In this document: positions 4,966 to 5,872 of the stretch, one piece after another
Layout of the letters: each line of letters opens with the position of its first letter
Numbering within the stretch: the first letter of the stretch is position 1
Assembly: GCA_017408305.1 (NCBI GenBank)
Contig: JAFQUU010000060.1
Coordinates: 1-5,872 of the forward strand
Direction of reading: 5' to 3'
Length of the DNA stretch: 5,872 bases
DNA from: Clostridia bacterium
GTDB taxonomy: Bacteria > Bacillota > Clostridia > Christensenellales > UBA1242
The notes under the pieces: generated by a model
Database searches by the model: none
Seen by the model: the letters and a program-made list of their open reading frames with translations, nothing else
What the model was told of the DNA's origin: nothing
Made by a program: the position numbers and the translations under genes

Positions 4966-5871
4966 CTATCCCCTAATTTTTTTTATGTCCACGCCTAGGG
5001 AAGATAGGTCCCCTGCCAAGTTGTCATACCCCCTTTCTATTTGCGAAATATTGCTAACTGTTGTATACCCCTCTGCCATAAGCGAAGCCAAAACAAGCGA
5101 CGCCCCACCACGCAGGTCTGTGGCAAAAACCTCTGCCCCATAAAGTTTTGGCACGCCATGAACAATTGCAGTTTTGCCATTGGTTGTAATGTTTGCACCC
5201 ATTTTTAAAAGTTGGGGAACATATTTAAATCGTGTTTCAAAAAGGTTTTCAACCACAACTGATGTGCCTTTTGCTGTTGCCAGCATAGCAGTAAAGGGCG
5301 ACTACAGGTCTGTTGGAAACCCAGGGTGAGGCATTGTTTCAAGTTTTGAAACACTATTGTGTCTGCCCTTTACAGAAAGCACAACACACGATGGCGACTT
5401 TTTTATTTTGCAAACCTTGGGGTCAAGTTTTGAAAAAAATGCATCAAGGCTTGGGGTGGGGCAGTTTTTTATGATAACCTCTCCCCCACAAATCACTGAA
5501 GCCAAAATATATGTGCCTGCGATAATGCGGTCTGGCATTGGTTTATAATGTACGCTTCTAAGTTTTTTTACGCCTGTAATTTCAATGCAATCAGTGCCAG
5601 CACCCCTGATTTTTGCACCAGCACGATTTAGAAAATTTTGAAGGTCAACAATTTCGGGTTCTTTGGCAGCATTAAAAATTTTTGTTGTGCCTTTTATAGT
5701 GCAAGAAGCAAGCATAACATTTTCTGTTGCACCAACACTTGGAAAGTCTAGATGCACATCACCCCCACGCATTGAAGAGCCATCAAAATTGATGTAGCCA
5801 TGCCTGTCAAAAATCTTGACTTTAAGGTCTTTAAGGGCCTTAAGATGTAGGTCAATCGGCCTAGCACCAAT
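4966..5871 (-). pseudogene. murA: UDP-N-acetylglucosamine 1-carboxyvinyltransferase MurA, 5' end outside window, interrupted by an in-frame TAG
   Basis: MurA transfers enolpyruvate from PEP to UDP-GlcNAc, the first committed step of peptidoglycan synthesis, in the cytoplasm. The frame runs from the window edge, beginning IGARPIDLHLKAL, which corresponds to E. coli residues from about 117 and includes Arg120. The catalytic Cys115 loop and the N-terminal domain fall just outside. Family motifs continue through LDFPSVGATENVML, REPEIVDL-like KEPEIVDLQNFLNRAGA, the AGTDCIEI segment and HPGFPTDL, whose Asp is the catalytic Asp305 equivalent. The next codon is TAG (5304-5302), where MurA normally has Gln. 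The same frame then continues with perfect MurA similarity: SPFTAMLATAKGTS, NLFETRFKYVPQL, FATDLRGGASLVLA and IERGYDNLAGDL, containing the Arg397 equivalent. It ends at TAG 4968-4966. There is no frameshift and no restart signal at the next ATG (5286). Without readthrough the product loses its C-terminal quarter and should be inactive. A second murA elsewhere, common in Bacillota, could compensate. Confidence 0.9.
5302..5304 (-). other. In-frame amber codon in murA at a conserved Gln position
   Basis: The minus-strand codons read GAC CTG TAG TCG CCC, that is Asp-Leu-stop-Ser-Pro. MurA proteins have Asp-Met/Leu-Gln here, so a single C-to-T change (CAG to TAG) explains it. Reading the codon as Gln restores an uninterrupted MurA. 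Confidence 0.9.
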
Positions 5872-5872
5872 C

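Noticed and set aside
4966..5286. Separate 106-aa gene starting at the ATG at 5286
   Set aside because: It is the C-terminal part of murA in the same frame after the internal TAG, with no ribosome-binding site before its ATG, so it is unlikely to be an independent gene.

Overview
The window is AT-rich, with tightly packed genes, strong AAGGAG/GGAGG ribosome-binding sites, sigma70/SigA-type promoters and classic hairpin-plus-T-run terminators. Together with a Gram-positive-looking gene set (a lipoprotein with a lipobox, MurA, and a family I pyrophosphatase next to a Firmicutes-type P-loop nucleoside kinase), this suggests a low-GC Bacillota/Clostridia-like chromosome. No species can be named from the sequence alone. 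There are no signs of phage, transposon, CRISPR, tRNA or rRNA.

Layout. Positions 3-326 (+) hold the C-terminal end of a charged protein with an AT-hook-like motif, closed by a terminator at 331-358. A promoter (388-417) then drives a single long reading frame (425-1717, +). This frame joins a YgjV-type membrane domain to a complete trimeric-type purine nucleoside phosphorylase (PNP). A strong internal ribosome-binding site and ATG sit at the junction. Convergent terminators (1718-1795) separate this from a block of minus-strand genes.

Reading the minus strand right to left: murA (N-terminus outside the window, interrupted by an in-frame TAG at a conserved glutamine), a putative lipoprotein of unknown function, a uridine-kinase-like P-loop kinase whose start is coupled to the lipoprotein stop, the inorganic pyrophosphatase ppa with its own near-consensus promoter, and a 42-codon small ORF with a good ribosome-binding site directly behind ppa.

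How the genes fit together. PNP (purine nucleoside phosphorolysis), the nucleoside kinase and pyrophosphatase (removal of the PPi made by phosphoribosyltransferases and nucleic-acid synthesis) form a loose nucleoside-salvage theme. They are not one operon, so this is only an inference. MurA belongs to peptidoglycan synthesis.

The observations most worth checking are the in-frame YgjV-PNP fusion that keeps an internal start signal, the amber codon two residues after the catalytic aspartate of MurA, two genes whose promoter -10 boxes sit so close to the start codon that their mRNAs would be nearly leaderless, and the unannotated-size small ORF behind ppa. Nothing here amounts to a clear new multi-gene system.
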